This document shows positions 1-8,997 of a stretch of DNA of 64,000 bases, in pieces (the stretch's first letter is position 1; each line of letters opens with the position of its first letter). The position numbers were made by a program, and so were the translations under genes. The notes under the pieces are model-generated. The model did not search any database. It worked only from the letters and a program-made list of their open reading frames with translations, and had not been told where the DNA came from. The stretch lies in contig JAHJTV010000006.1 of the NCBI GenBank assembly GCA_018829445.1, forward strand, positions 124,001-188,000, written 5' to 3'. This stretch comes from a bacterium. GTDB taxonomy: Bacteria > SAR324 > XYD2-FULL-50-16.

Positions 1-1
1 A

Positions 2-106
2 GAAATCTATCTGAATGTACTGCCTTTCCTGCTGATTCTCATCGTTAAAGTCCTGCTGATTACCTATATTCCCTGGATTACCTTATTTCTATTTGATTAT
101 TTCTAA
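2..106 (+). CDS. C-terminal end of a TRAP-type transporter large permease (DctM-like), partial
   Basis: The first 34 codons of the window are open in frame 2 and stop with TAA at 104-106. The peptide is almost entirely one hydrophobic helix and contains VLPFLLILIVKVLLITYIPW, which has the pattern of the last membrane helix of DctM large permeases (a VLPF entry, then a Leu/Ile run, then an aromatic-proline end). DctM is the 12-helix subunit that moves C4-dicarboxylates or related acids across the inner membrane with a periplasmic binding protein. Only the end is present, so another multi-helix permease is possible. No gene follows on this strand for about 370 bases. Confidence 0.5.
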   Translation, partial: EIYLNVLPFLLILIVKVLLITYIPWITLFLFDYF

Positions 107-299
107 ATCTTCGAGATGGACTTATAAATTGCCTGCTAATTAACTGAGTTGATCCTGTCTGTAGTCGAAACCCTGTTTCCATGGGAGAAGAAAAAATGCA
201 GGATGGTTATTTCTCACCGTTTGTTATAGATGAATCATGTAAATCAATCTATTCTCATAGAAAGCTCATGTCATCTTCAACATTGCGTTGGGGAGTCAC

Positions 300-324
300 C
301 TGAGACACTTTTTTACTGTCTCAG
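300..324. terminator. Perfect 8-bp hairpin in the 107-474 gap
   Basis: CTGAGACA at 300-307 and TGTCTCAG at 317-324 form a perfect stem with a 9-base, T-rich loop. It lies between the permease end and the lipoprotein gene. No T-tract follows directly, so termination is only a guess. The rest of the 107-474 gap shows no gene. Confidence 0.35.
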
Positions 325-474
325 CAACTACAGGTTTTTAGGTCGCTAATTTCTTTAAGGTATCTATCTGTATCTATTAAGAAAATTTTTATCCCCCGGA
401 GTTGCCTTGTGGCACATTTATTGACTATTAATTTTATAGGCCTTTTTAATACCACTCCGAAAAAGTAAAAAACG

Positions 475-1527
475 ATGCTGAAGAAAAGGGTGATTATTCG
501 AGTCACAGTCCTATTAGCAGTTTTAGCAATTTTTGCATCCTGTACCCGGCTAAAGATCTATTTGGATCAATCCGGAATTGAGGAAATCGCTGATTCGATT
601 CTCAGCGATTTCAAAACAGATTCGCAACAAGAACTGACAGACTATCTCTCCAGTTATGATTATCGGCAGGCTGATAACGTTGAGTTCCCACCTGAGATCA
701 AGCGTGAACCCTTAAAAGATTGGGCTTTGAAGGGGGATTTAACCATGGAACGAATCAGTTTCCCCTCGACCATAAAAAAACGAAATGGTGAAAACGATAT
801 TGCTCATTTTTATCTTTACCGTAAAAGCAATCTGTCACCTCAAAAAGCGATCTTGTGGATTCCGGGTTTTGGAGTTTCCGATTTTGCCTTCCGATTTATC
901 AAGGAGTTTTTCTATGCAGAATTGGAAGCCGGTTATGCCATTCTGTTTTACAACATCCCCCACCATCTTAATCGGATTGAAGAGGGATATGAGATGGGAC
1001 AAGGATTGTTTACAGCAAGTCATATTGGAAATCTGGAACTGATTCGCCATGTCTGTTTTGAAATCAACACAGCCTTAGATTTCCTCAAGAAGGAAGATTA
1101 TCAATCTATCAGTGGCTGGGGCGGATCTATTGGCGCCGCTTTTCTCTGGCTTTCCTCCAACAGCTTTGCTTATGATCATCTGACGTTGATGATTCCCATT
1201 GTCGACTGGAACTCTCTTATCTTTCACCCGGCCATGGCTGGCGTAGTAAAAAGTATGGTTCAATCGGGGCTGTCTGAACAACTGATTCGAAAAACCTATG
1301 AAAAAGTTAATCCATACACTATTTCATCCCTCACCGATCCGCAAAACATCCAGATCCTTTATGGTCTTTACGACCAGTTCACGCCGGAAAGCAAAATATT
1401 AAATTTTGCCCGCAAATGGGGCATTACCAATACTCACGGTTACAATGAAAGCCACGCCTCAATCCTCATTAACGATCAAATGTACCGCGACTATGCCCAA
1501 TTTCTCTCAGATCAAAACCAACGGTAA
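475..1527 (+). CDS. Lipoprotein with an ABHD18-like alpha/beta-hydrolase fold
   Basis: The 350-residue product starts with a lipoprotein signal (Leu/Val-rich helix, lipobox FASC, lipidated Cys23), so it should sit in the envelope. The rest has an alpha/beta-hydrolase layout: an oxyanion-type WIPGFG loop near residue 128, a nucleophile elbow GWGGSIG with Ser218, Asp300 in YGLYDQFTPE and His327 in NESHAS. This complete Ser-Asp-His set supports an active esterase or lipase-like enzyme. The pattern is nearest to ABHD18/DUF2048 proteins, whose substrate is not settled. ATG at 475 is chosen because it gives the intact signal peptide. The gene stands alone and converges on the minus-strand gene that ends at 1650. 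Confidence 0.7.
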   Translation: MLKKRVIIRVTVLLAVLAIFASCTRLKIYLDQSGIEEIADSILSDFKTDSQQELTDYLSSYDYRQADNVEFPPEIKREPLKDWALKGDLTMERISFPSTIKKRNGENDIAHFYLYRKSNLSPQKAILWIPGFGVSDFAFRFIKEFFYAELEAGYAILFYNIPHHLNRIEEGYEMGQGLFTASHIGNLELIRHVCFEINTALDFLKKEDYQSISGWGGSIGAAFLWLSSNSFAYDHLTLMIPIVDWNSLIFHPAMAGVVKSMVQSGLSEQLIRKTYEKVNPYTISSLTDPQNIQILYGLYDQFTPESKILNFARKWGITNTHGYNESHASILINDQMYRDYAQFLSDQNQR

Positions 1528-1649
1528 TATCTCGTCGGCAGCAAACTGTTTTTTTAATATATCGCTTGTACTTGCCTGAAAACATCAAGATTTGAGTGCA
1601 TATCCGCGCTAGTTTTCTATGGGGAGAGTCAACTTCTTTTAGTCAGCTA

Positions 1650-3377
1650 TTATATGTCAAGGTGATACCCCATCAGGTTTTCTTTTTTATAGTCGGGTCT
1701 GTTTTTCAGGGCATTTTGGGTTTCACCGAACACTTTTCGCAGGATAGCAGATTCATTGGCGTTTAGTGATCCTGAGTCATCCTGATACAGATTCCTGATA
1801 TAATCTACAAAGGGACCGGCTGTTCTGACATCATTGTTATAGAGAGCAATATAAAACAACAGCCGTGCGCTTCTGATGGCTACCAGGTTATTGGAAGCAC
1901 TGCGAAACAGTTCTTCGGCTGCTTGTCTGGCTTCTTCAAGATATTCATCGGCTTTTGCTTCATCACCATTACTCATCATGATCTCTGCCAGGGTCAGTTT
2001 CAAGGTAACTGCCTGCCAGCTATATGACTGATCATTTGTTGTTGTTGCCAGCGTCTGGGCGCTTTGGATGGACAATTGATAGGTCTTTTCAATAGTGGGA
2101 ATTGAGCGTTTTAAGGAACCAATCTCTTTGCTGCATTTTGCCATCAATGACTTTCTCTGACTGACATTTTTCATCCACAAGTCTTTAAACTTTTTACCGC
2201 TCAATGCTGACGGAGGGTTCTCACCTTTATTTTTTTTGAACAGGTTTTTCTCGGTACTGGCAAAAAAGCAGTTGGGACAAACGAATACCTTAATGCGATT
2301 AAAATCGATATAGTCCTGGTCTCCCAAACTTTCCAAATAGGTTGTTATTCCAAAGATATTGCGGTTTGGTTCCTGACTATGCGGTTTCAACTGGTAGCCT
2401 TTTGTTTTTTTGGAAGACTCACAAATAAAACACTCCAAGTCCCGGAAAAGAACCGAATTGTTTTCCGGATGCACCTCCAAAGGACCTTGAGCTTGTAAAT
2501 TTGTGGACGTGGCACTGAATTTACAGCGGGCTATTAACGGATTCTTTGTCTGTTTCCATGAGATTCCCTGATTACACCATTCGATTGCTTTTTCCAGGAA
2601 CTCTTTGGGAAAGCTGCACAAACTGGCTATATTCTTCAGATGAGTTTGTTCCTTGTAGGACAGCGATTCATCAGCGGACACAATCAGGATCACTTCGAAA
2701 AAAATAAGACGTAACATTTTATCAGGGATTCCGGTTGGTTCCGTTAGTGGCGGCACCATTTTGTTGCGTACATATCCAACCAGTTGCTGCTGGTCTTTTT
2801 TATTGTTCAATATACACATGGCCGCTTTTAAAAATTGAAGCTCGGTATCTTCGACCATTCCGTCAAGCATGATGGTAGCAATCAGAACATAGGCATACCA
2901 TTTTTTCTGGTCGGGATTCAGCTTGTCTAAAGGCACGCTGAAACTGGCAACTTTTCCATCTTCAGCAATCAGATAACGTTGTGAACTTTTCCAATCAAGA
3001 CCGGTTTCACCCCAACTCATTAATTCATTGAAATAGGCGTCAGAAAAATTAAATAGCTGAGAGACTTCCTTTAAATATTCCTTCTCTTTGTCGGCAAAAT
3101 CCAGATCCGAGATCATTATCAATATAAGCTCAATAAATATGGCAGCCAACACCTCCTTACTGATTCCTTTTGGAGGCGTAAGGGGAGGTCGTTTTTTAAC
3201 ACTGATCAACTGCATCAATTCTTTTTTATCATCGGGGGAATCGACGATACTGATCACTTGTTTTAAAAAATCAACTTCGGAAGGACTGATTTCATCGTCT
3301 GCCAGAATGGCACCTATTACAAATCTGGCATACCAGACTTTTTGTTCCTTGTTTAATGTATGAACGGGGACACCCAT
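1650..3377 (-). CDS. TerB-TerB-DUF2225 zinc-ribbon protein
   Basis: The 575-residue soluble protein has two clear tandem copies of a TerB-like helical domain, about residues 7-135 and 152-282; both begin LNxxQKxWYA, carry a PPLTxPxGI turn and end with a conserved W-K-x(6-7)-LIA stretch. A zinc-ribbon follows with Cys316, Cys319, Cys367 and Cys370 (CPNCFFAS), the pattern of DUF2225, then helical, TPR-like sequence to the end. TerB domains are acidic helical bundles known from tellurite-resistance and phage-defence contexts; DUF2225 has no assigned function. The AAAGGA site sits 4 bases before ATG 3377. The start is 11 bases from the end of the methyltransferase gene, so the two are probably one transcript. 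The role is unknown. Confidence 0.65.
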   Translation of the reverse strand: MGVPVHTLNKEQKVWYARFVIGAILADDEISPSEVDFLKQVISIVDSPDDKKELMQLISVKKRPPLTPPKGISKEVLAAIFIELILIMISDLDFADKEKEYLKEVSQLFNFSDAYFNELMSWGETGLDWKSSQRYLIAEDGKVASFSVPLDKLNPDQKKWYAYVLIATIMLDGMVEDTELQFLKAAMCILNNKKDQQQLVGYVRNKMVPPLTEPTGIPDKMLRLIFFEVILIVSADESLSYKEQTHLKNIASLCSFPKEFLEKAIEWCNQGISWKQTKNPLIARCKFSATSTNLQAQGPLEVHPENNSVLFRDLECFICESSKKTKGYQLKPHSQEPNRNIFGITTYLESLGDQDYIDFNRIKVFVCPNCFFASTEKNLFKKNKGENPPSALSGKKFKDLWMKNVSQRKSLMAKCSKEIGSLKRSIPTIEKTYQLSIQSAQTLATTTNDQSYSWQAVTLKLTLAEIMMSNGDEAKADEYLEEARQAAEELFRSASNNLVAIRSARLLFYIALYNNDVRTAGPFVDYIRNLYQDDSGSLNANESAILRKVFGETQNALKNRPDYKKENLMGYHLDI

Positions 3378-3388
3378 GAGGTCCTTTA

Positions 3389-4123
3389 TTATTTGCGTTG
3401 TGCGATTAATACTCCATCACTTATTGCTAAGAAATGGCATGAAAAACCGGGATGCTGTGAAATTTCTTGATTAAATTGTTCAAGCGCCAGGACAGCCTTT
3501 TTGTATTTTTTTTCTTGCTCTGGTAAGAGACCAAACACTTTTTGATTAAAGAATATATTATCAACGATTAATAAACCATTTGTATTTAAGCATTGATAAC
3601 AGCTTTCAATCATTCCTGCATAATCTTTTTTTGTGGAATCCTGCAGGATTAAGTCGAAAGTAGTATCATTCTTTTCAAAAAAATCATTGGCCCATATACG
3701 CTCTAAACTGACCTTTTTTGAGAAACCGGATTTTTTCAGAAAGTTCCGACAGAATTTTAAGCGATCGGCATTGTAATCAAGACCCGTAATCTCTGATTCA
3801 GGTGATCCCAATAGCATCCAATGAGTAGCATAAGAAATTCCACAACCGATCTCCAATATTTTACCGGGTTTTTTAAGTGAGCAAATGATTCGCAAAAAAC
3901 GCCCCATATCATCATCAATGATAGGGACCTTGTAGTTCAAACCTGTTGTTTTTATCTCTTCCAGCCAATCCGGCATTTCCATCTGAAACTGATCCAAATA
4001 TGCTAAGCCCTTCTGGTAAAAATCTTCTGGCATATTAATAATAACCTGAGTGGAATTGAAAACCGGATTGGTTTCGATTAATAGTTCATTCCAGAATCTA
4101 TCGACATAAACTTGGAAAAACAA
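3389..4123 (-). CDS. SAM-dependent O-methyltransferase (COMT-like, class I)
   Basis: The 244-residue protein carries the SAM-binding motif I (ILEIGCGISYATHW, about residues 91-104), an acidic end of strand 2 (ITGLDYN), a DLILQDSTKKDY segment in the place of the family's metal/substrate motif, and GLLIVDN near the C-terminus. This fits bacterial O-methyltransferase family 3 enzymes, which methylate catechol-like or other hydroxyl groups. The canonical FIDxxK motif is changed to LQDSTKK, so substrate or metal use may differ. The open frame begins at a TTG (4123); an in-frame ATG about 30 codons later is an alternative start and no strong ribosome site decides between them. The gene precedes the TerB/DUF2225 gene in the same direction. 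Confidence 0.7.
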   Translation of the reverse strand: MFFQVYVDRFWNELLIETNPVFNSTQVIINMPEDFYQKGLAYLDQFQMEMPDWLEEIKTTGLNYKVPIIDDDMGRFLRIICSLKKPGKILEIGCGISYATHWMLLGSPESEITGLDYNADRLKFCRNFLKKSGFSKKVSLERIWANDFFEKNDTTFDLILQDSTKKDYAGMIESCYQCLNTNGLLIVDNIFFNQKVFGLLPEQEKKYKKAVLALEQFNQEISQHPGFSCHFLAISDGVLIAQRK

Positions 4124-4346
4124 AAAATTGTAATTATTCGTGATTTATTCAAGTTTGGCTAATAGAAGTGAAATGGAAGTCGGAATTTGCAGTTTTACGA
4201 AGAAGCTCTTTTGTTTTTTGGTTGAAAATGGATCGCCAGACAGTTTTGTTGGTGATCATGAAGTATGATGCCAAGTGGTACTAATTTTTCTCAACCTTCA
4301 ATTTATCAGAAAAAACTGCAATAACTAAAATTTGATTCCAAAAAAT

Positions 4347-4694
4347 CTAATTTCGATCTAATGATATTCTTTTCATCTTCAATTTTGTCTGAATCATACT
4401 GATTTCACGGGTTAAATCTTTGATGGTTTTATTGGTTTCGTTTTTAAACTTAACATATTCTATTCTGGAAACGTATTCATCGCCATTTTCTTCTGTTTCT
4501 TCATCGACCTTTTTTCTCTCCGGTTCCGTAAGTTTTAAAATCAATATTTGCTGACCTTCAGAGATCATCCTAATCTCATTTAATAATTGCCTGGCTCCGA
4601 ACAAAACCAAAATCAGGAAAACCGTGATAATAATGGAGATAACCAGCTTTAAGCGGTTATCGGGTTTGTTGGGTCGTGTATAGCTTTTTTGCAT
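4347..4694 (-). CDS. Small single-pass membrane protein downstream of motB
   Basis: The 115-residue protein has a short basic N-terminus, one membrane helix at about residues 15-38, then a charged region likely to form a coiled coil (residues 45-110). It would be a type II protein with the coiled coil outside the cytoplasm. It follows motB by about 107 bases in the same direction and could be part of the motor transcript or an accessory stator factor; that is inference from position only. I recognise no family. Confidence 0.55.
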   Translation of the reverse strand: MQKSYTRPNKPDNRLKLVISIIITVFLILVLFGARQLLNEIRMISEGQQILILKLTEPERKKVDEETEENGDEYVSRIEYVKFKNETNKTIKDLTREISMIQTKLKMKRISLDRN

Positions 4695-4801
4695 ATCTAA
4701 ATTACCTGTCGTGAAAAAAAAAAAGATTCAAATCGCATCTTGAGGATCTGAATCTAAAGAGTAAAATGCTATATAAAGAGTTGTGGATAAACAATCAGGT
4801 A

Positions 4802-5449
4802 TTAATATCCTTCCGGTTTAATTAATACGTCAATCCGTCTGTTTAATTGCCGAAGCTCAGGACTGTCATTGGCCACTTTGGGTTTGGTTGAACCATATCC
4901 CGCTATCTCCAAGCGGGTGCTATCAATGCCAAAGTATTCCAGTAGGCGAGCAATTGAACCAGCCCTGGCACCGCTTAGTTCCCAATTGGATGGAAAAGCG
5001 GGGCTTCTTATGGGGACATTGTCTGTGTGCCCTTCGATAATGACTCTGTTGGGAATTGCGTATAGAATCCTGGCGAATTTTTCAATGGTTTGAATCCCCT
5101 CCTCAGTTGGTTCGGCTGATCCAGGACCGAACATAGCCGAATCACTGAAGGAGACAGCTATTCCCCTGTCATCCATGGTAATATCGGTCACTTCTGCGAT
5201 ATCGGCTTTTTTTAAGACAGATTCTATATTTTCCATTGGAGTAGGGGCACCGCTAAACATAAATGGCGACGCCGGGGGACCTCCTCGGAAAGAGGCGGAA
5301 ACGGCCTTGAACTTTTGCTCATCGGATTTGGACATGGCAAAGAGTAGAACAAAAAAACACAACAAAAGGGTAACCATATCACCATAGGTGTAGATCCATT
5401 CGACTCTTTCTTCCCCACATTCACATTCGACTTCTTCTTGAACTGCCAT
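4802..5449 (-). CDS. motB: Flagellar motor stator protein MotB
   Basis: The 215-residue protein has the MotB plan: a short N-terminus, one membrane helix at residues 20-40 starting YTYGDMVTLLLCFFVLLFAM with the conserved ion-binding Asp24, a short linker, and an OmpA-like peptidoglycan-binding domain (about residues 95-215) with the motif GHTDN, the NWELSGARA block and a terminal NRRIDVLI. MotB anchors the stator to peptidoglycan. At 215 residues it is shorter than the roughly 300 of enterobacterial MotB, mainly in the linker. The N-terminus is unusually acidic and has ECECGEE. Its ATG shares one base with the motA stop (TAATG), indicating translational coupling. H+ versus Na+ use cannot be decided here. 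Confidence 0.92.
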   Translation of the reverse strand: MAVQEEVECECGEERVEWIYTYGDMVTLLLCFFVLLFAMSKSDEQKFKAVSASFRGGPPASPFMFSGAPTPMENIESVLKKADIAEVTDITMDDRGIAVSFSDSAMFGPGSAEPTEEGIQTIEKFARILYAIPNRVIIEGHTDNVPIRSPAFPSNWELSGARAGSIARLLEYFGIDSTRLEIAGYGSTKPKVANDSPELRQLNRRIDVLIKPEGY

Positions 5450-6249
5450 TATTTTCCCTTATCGCTACTGAATTTCAGCTCTTCATATTTGGCTTTTAAT
5501 TCGGGGGTTAAGTAGTTCATCAAATCCTGTTCAATAAACTCAGCACGCTCGTTTTTCTCAATAAACAGCACTCCGTCGCGAACCATCTCATACAAAACCA
5601 ATTCGCTTTTTCTTGCCGTATCGAGGGCTGTTGCCCATGGCAAAAATATGCCATTTGATAAAAGAGAACCATACAGGGTTGTTATCAATGCGACAGACAT
5701 GTTGGGACCGATAGAATTGGGATCACTTAAATCCGCCAACATCAAAATAAGTCCGATCAGTGTTCCGATCATCCCAAATGCTGGTGAATAGGATGACATC
5801 AGTTTGAGAACCCCCTGATCGAGGGTTTTTTTCTGGTCGGCGTATTTCATTTCCGACATCATAATGTCGGTAACCAATTCTCGATCGACGCGGTCGACAA
5901 CGAGCCTCAAGCCATTTCTCAAGAACTCGTTTTCAATGCTCGGCAAGGAATCTTCAATTGCCAGAACATTTTTCCTGGCAACCTTCGCTACATCGACAAT
6001 GATAACAAGTGTTTCAATCAGAGGAACCGACTTGGATTTATAGACCCTACCAATGGAACGGGGTAGTCCGGCAATAACTTCCATGGGGTATGATCCTATC
6101 GTTGCCACAATAGTTCCCACTGCCACAATAATAAAACTAGGAGGATTCCACATTAGCGAAATGGCTCCTAAATTACTGAATGTATTGGATGCCCCCATGA
6201 GGAAAACAAATAATACTCCAATTGATCCTATCAGAGCTGCTAGATCCAT
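5449..6249 (-). CDS. motA: Flagellar motor stator protein MotA
   Basis: The 266-residue protein has four membrane helices (about residues 4-20, 36-52, 153-173, 186-206) with a large cytoplasmic loop between helices 2 and 3, as in MotA/PomA. The conserved proline region SYSPAFGMIGTLIGLI (Pro156) in helix 3 and the charged loop with RLVVDRVDREL (contact to FliG) are present. With MotB it forms the stator that drives flagellar rotation. It is the first gene of a minus-strand transcript motA-motB-(115-residue protein). A quasi-palindrome about 80-100 bases upstream of the start is a candidate control site. Confidence 0.93.
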   Translation of the reverse strand: MDLAALIGSIGVLFVFLMGASNTFSNLGAISLMWNPPSFIIVAVGTIVATIGSYPMEVIAGLPRSIGRVYKSKSVPLIETLVIIVDVAKVARKNVLAIEDSLPSIENEFLRNGLRLVVDRVDRELVTDIMMSEMKYADQKKTLDQGVLKLMSSYSPAFGMIGTLIGLILMLADLSDPNSIGPNMSVALITTLYGSLLSNGIFLPWATALDTARKSELVLYEMVRDGVLFIEKNERAEFIEQDLMNYLTPELKAKYEELKFSSDKGK

Positions 6250-6323
6250 ATCACTTAACCATTAAATTATTATTTTGGTACATCAATCTTAATCCCTTTC
6301 AAATAAGGGATTTCCTGTTTATC

Positions 6324-6350
6324 TTATGATTAGAATATTCTAACTCATAA
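6324..6350. promoter_or_regulatory. 27-bp quasi-palindrome, candidate operator between motA and the lipoprotein gene
   Basis: The core TTAGAATATTCTAA (6330-6343) is a perfect 14-base palindrome. It is extended outward by TTATGA (6324-6329) and TCATAA (6345-6350) with one extra C at 6344, giving 13-base arms. This dyad lies in the divergent intergenic space, about 75 bases upstream of motA. Such symmetry suggests a dimeric regulator site. No regulator is identified. Confidence 0.45.
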
Positions 6351-6359
6351 CATTTTAGC

Positions 6360-6390
6360 AGAAGCCATGTAAAGTGGCTTCTTTGTTTTA
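6360..6390 (+). terminator. Rho-independent terminator-like hairpin with no plus-strand gene before it
   Basis: AGAAGCCA (6360-6367) pairs perfectly with TGGCTTCT (6375-6382) around a 7-base loop and is followed by TTGTTTTATC. It reads as a plus-strand terminator, but no plus-strand gene lies between the divergent motA start and this point. It may end a short RNA or act as an attenuator in the leader of the lipoprotein gene at 6601. Confidence 0.5.
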
Positions 6391-6600
6391 TCAAATTCGC
6401 ACCATAATAGGTTGATATTGTCTTTATCGCAAGAAAGAATATCAACTTCGCGGGTGCAAAGATTGCATTTTTATTTGTGTTCTTTTTTTCGGCCCCAAAG
6501 GCAATCAGGATTTCATTTTGCATTGATTCAGTAAATCGGTTCGGTGTTTGGCAATAGCCTCAATTGAATTCTTTAATCGTAACGATGAAAGACTATACTT

Positions 6601-7017
6601 ATGAAAAAGTTACTAATTTTTTTTCTGATTTCCCTGCTGTTTTCGGGATGTGAATGGTTATCTTCTTCCCGACGTCCTGAAAAGATTGATTTTGAATGCG
6701 CAGAAGTCAGTCTATCCTCTAGTTTTGATTTTTATAACAAGGCAAAGGATTATTTCCAATCGTATTATAAAACCCGTAAAGAGAGTGAACTTTTTTTTGC
6801 ATGGTATGCCTCCGAAGATTCGATTTACATGGGGCAATCTGTAAAGAGATGTTTTGATAAGAAAAACAAACACTTTCATGCGGTACGCAATCTTTTTCGG
6901 AAGAATCTGATCTTGCAGAAACTGATCGTACAAAATATGAGACAGGATTCTCAGGCGTATCTCTCGGAGATATATCTGGACGAGTATCGGGATATTTTTA
7001 TGAGAGACATTCAATAA
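6601..7017 (+). CDS. Small lipoprotein of unknown function
   Basis: The 138-residue product has a lipoprotein signal with the lipobox LFSGC (lipidated Cys17) after a Phe/Leu-rich helix. The mature part is helical, charged and aromatic-rich (many Tyr, Phe, Lys, Arg), with no domain I recognise. It precedes mnmE by about 70 bases on the same strand and may be cotranscribed with it. The upstream hairpin at 6360-6382 may affect its expression. Confidence 0.65.
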   Translation: MKKLLIFFLISLLFSGCEWLSSSRRPEKIDFECAEVSLSSSFDFYNKAKDYFQSYYKTRKESELFFAWYASEDSIYMGQSVKRCFDKKNKHFHAVRNLFRKNLILQKLIVQNMRQDSQAYLSEIYLDEYRDIFMRDIQ

Positions 7018-7089
7018 GCCAGGCGGTAAGATAAGGCCAGAGAGTTTAATCCTTTGCACATAAAAAAACAAATAAGATAACCAGTTTCG

Positions 7090-8472
7090 ATGATTCCGGA
7101 TTTTAATGATACAATAGCAGGAATAGCGACAGCTCCTGGAGAAGCGGGAATAAGTATTATTCGAATAAGTGGGGAGAAGGCTATTTCAATTGCCGGTCAA
7201 ATATTCAAATCCAAACGACATCACTCAATTTCCGATATTAAAGACAGAACTCTGACCTACGGCTGGATCGAAATAGACAATACTTCCGTTGATGAAGTTC
7301 TCCTTTGTATCATGAAGAAGCCCCATAGTTTCACTGTAGAAGATGTTGTTGAAGTTCATTGCCATGGTGGAAGTTTCATTACTAACAGGATATTGAACGC
7401 TGTTTTGAATCGAGGTGCACGGTTAGCCAATGCCGGGGAGTTTACACAGAGAGCTTTTTTGAATGGGCGCATCGACTTGACCCAGGCAGAAGCAACCAAT
7501 GATATGATAAAGGCTCAAAGCGACCTGAATCTCAACATGGTGGTTAATCAGCTGAAAGGAAAACTGTACGAGAAAATATCAACGATTAAAGAGGAGGTCT
7601 CCTGGATTCTATCGTTGGTCAATGCTGGAATCGATTTTCCGGAAGAGGACACAGTTTTCAGCAATATTAATCAGATCCGGGACCGGATCAGAACAATAGA
7701 GCATGAGTTAAAACGGCTGATTCACTCGGCGGATACAGGGATTAAAATTCGCGAGGGATACAAGATCGTTCTTGCCGGAAAGCCCAATGTTGGAAAATCA
7801 AAAATCCTGAATGGCCTGCTTGAGGAATCCAGATCAATCGTCAATCAAGCACCGGGTACCACAAGAGATACCATAGAGGAATCCTGTTCAATCCATGGAA
7901 TCCCTGCCTCGCTAATAGACACGGCCGGTATTCATGAGACTGGTGACGAAGTAGAGCGGGAGGGCATAGAACGGGCATTTGTGGCTATTAAAAAAGCTGA
8001 TCTTATTTTGTGGGTAATTGATCTGGCGAATCCCTCTTTTACGATAGAATTGGCAGATATTGTTGATATTTCAAACATACCAATCCTGCTTGTTTTAAAC
8101 AAAAGAGATCTGGTGAATTCGAGTTCAATCACCATTCCTGATCAGTGGCAAAATAATGATCAGATAGTTATTTCGGCCCTAAAGGAGGAAGATATTGATC
8201 ATCTGCGCAAGAAGATATTTGATTTCATATCGGGGCGAAAAGGCCGGTTGGTTGAAGAGACGATGCTAACCAACATCAGGCAAAAACTGTCAGCCCAAAA
8301 TGCACTTGAGACTCTTTACAAAGCTAAAGAATCCTTAGAATCGGGTATTGGAGAGGAATTACTTGCGATTGACCTGACTCAAATGCTTTCAGCACTTGGC
8401 GAGATTGTTGGAGAGACTACTCCTGATGACATGTTGAATAAAATTTTTGAAGAATTTTGCATTGGCAAATAG
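7090..8472 (+). CDS. mnmE: tRNA modification GTPase MnmE (TrmE)
   Basis: The 460-residue protein shows all MnmE parts. There is an N-terminal tetrahydrofolate-binding domain beginning DTIAGIATAPGEAGISIIRI and a helical domain. The inserted G domain carries GKPNVGKS (230-237), the K-loop switch PGTTRD (255-260), DTAG (277-280) and NKRD (337-340). The C-terminus is FCIGK with the functional Cys457. With MnmG it makes the aminomethyl or carboxymethylaminomethyl group on wobble uridine-34 of tRNAs. Length matches the family (about 454 in E. coli). The next gene starts 35 bases after the stop. Confidence 0.96.
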   Translation: MIPDFNDTIAGIATAPGEAGISIIRISGEKAISIAGQIFKSKRHHSISDIKDRTLTYGWIEIDNTSVDEVLLCIMKKPHSFTVEDVVEVHCHGGSFITNRILNAVLNRGARLANAGEFTQRAFLNGRIDLTQAEATNDMIKAQSDLNLNMVVNQLKGKLYEKISTIKEEVSWILSLVNAGIDFPEEDTVFSNINQIRDRIRTIEHELKRLIHSADTGIKIREGYKIVLAGKPNVGKSKILNGLLEESRSIVNQAPGTTRDTIEESCSIHGIPASLIDTAGIHETGDEVEREGIERAFVAIKKADLILWVIDLANPSFTIELADIVDISNIPILLVLNKRDLVNSSSITIPDQWQNNDQIVISALKEEDIDHLRKKIFDFISGRKGRLVEETMLTNIRQKLSAQNALETLYKAKESLESGIGEELLAIDLTQMLSALGEIVGETTPDDMLNKIFEEFCIGK

Positions 8473-8507
8473 ATATAAAATATGAAGTCTATTCGGTTAA
8501 AAGACCA

Positions 8508-8957
8508 ATGAAGAACATTAAGGATAATACGCTTACTGATCTGGTGAAAAAGAAAAAACAGTTGCTGGATGCTCTGTTGAAGCTATCAATTAAAGCTGCC
8601 ATTGGCGAAACAAATCCGGAGTCAGCAGTGGGCCAACGAGCAAAGCTTTTATCAGATCTGGTTAAAAATGATGAGGCCATTCTCAGCAGGGAAGAACAGA
8701 CTGGAATTAAGGCTCATCAGCAGGAAGAAGAACTCTTTGAATCCATTGTGGTAGTGATCAAATCCATAGAGGACAATAATCGTGGAACTATCAACCGCCT
8801 GGAAAAAGAAAGCAGGGATGCTGAAATTGAAAAGTCCAAACTGAAACTGAACAAGAAAATTACAAATTATGTCCATCAAACAAAATCTTATTCAAGATTC
8901 CATGATGGCTCCGGTAGACTATTCTCAGAAAAAGGAGTGGTAAAAGGCATCCTCTAA
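8508..8957 (+). CDS. FlgN/FliT-like helical protein upstream of flaG
   Basis: I place the start at ATG 8508 (MKNIKDN), after the mnmE stop; an upstream in-frame start at 8457 would overlap mnmE. The 149-residue product is almost wholly helical and charged, with regular heptad-like spacing and a C-terminal Tyr/Phe-Gly patch (SYSRFHDGSGRLF). This resembles flagellar export chaperones of the FlgN/FliT type, which bind hook-associated proteins or the cap before export. That assignment rests on shape and on position directly before flaG, not on a diagnostic motif. Confidence 0.5.
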   Translation: MKNIKDNTLTDLVKKKKQLLDALLKLSIKAAIGETNPESAVGQRAKLLSDLVKNDEAILSREEQTGIKAHQQEEELFESIVVVIKSIEDNNRGTINRLEKESRDAEIEKSKLKLNKKITNYVHQTKSYSRFHDGSGRLFSEKGVVKGIL

Positions 8958-8997
8958 ATGCTAAATTCCCCAATAAATCATAATTGGAGAAACTAAT

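Noticed and set aside
6299..6523. 74-codon minus-strand ORF upstream of motA
   Set aside because: No ribosome site, no family pattern, and it overlaps the palindrome and terminator hairpin.
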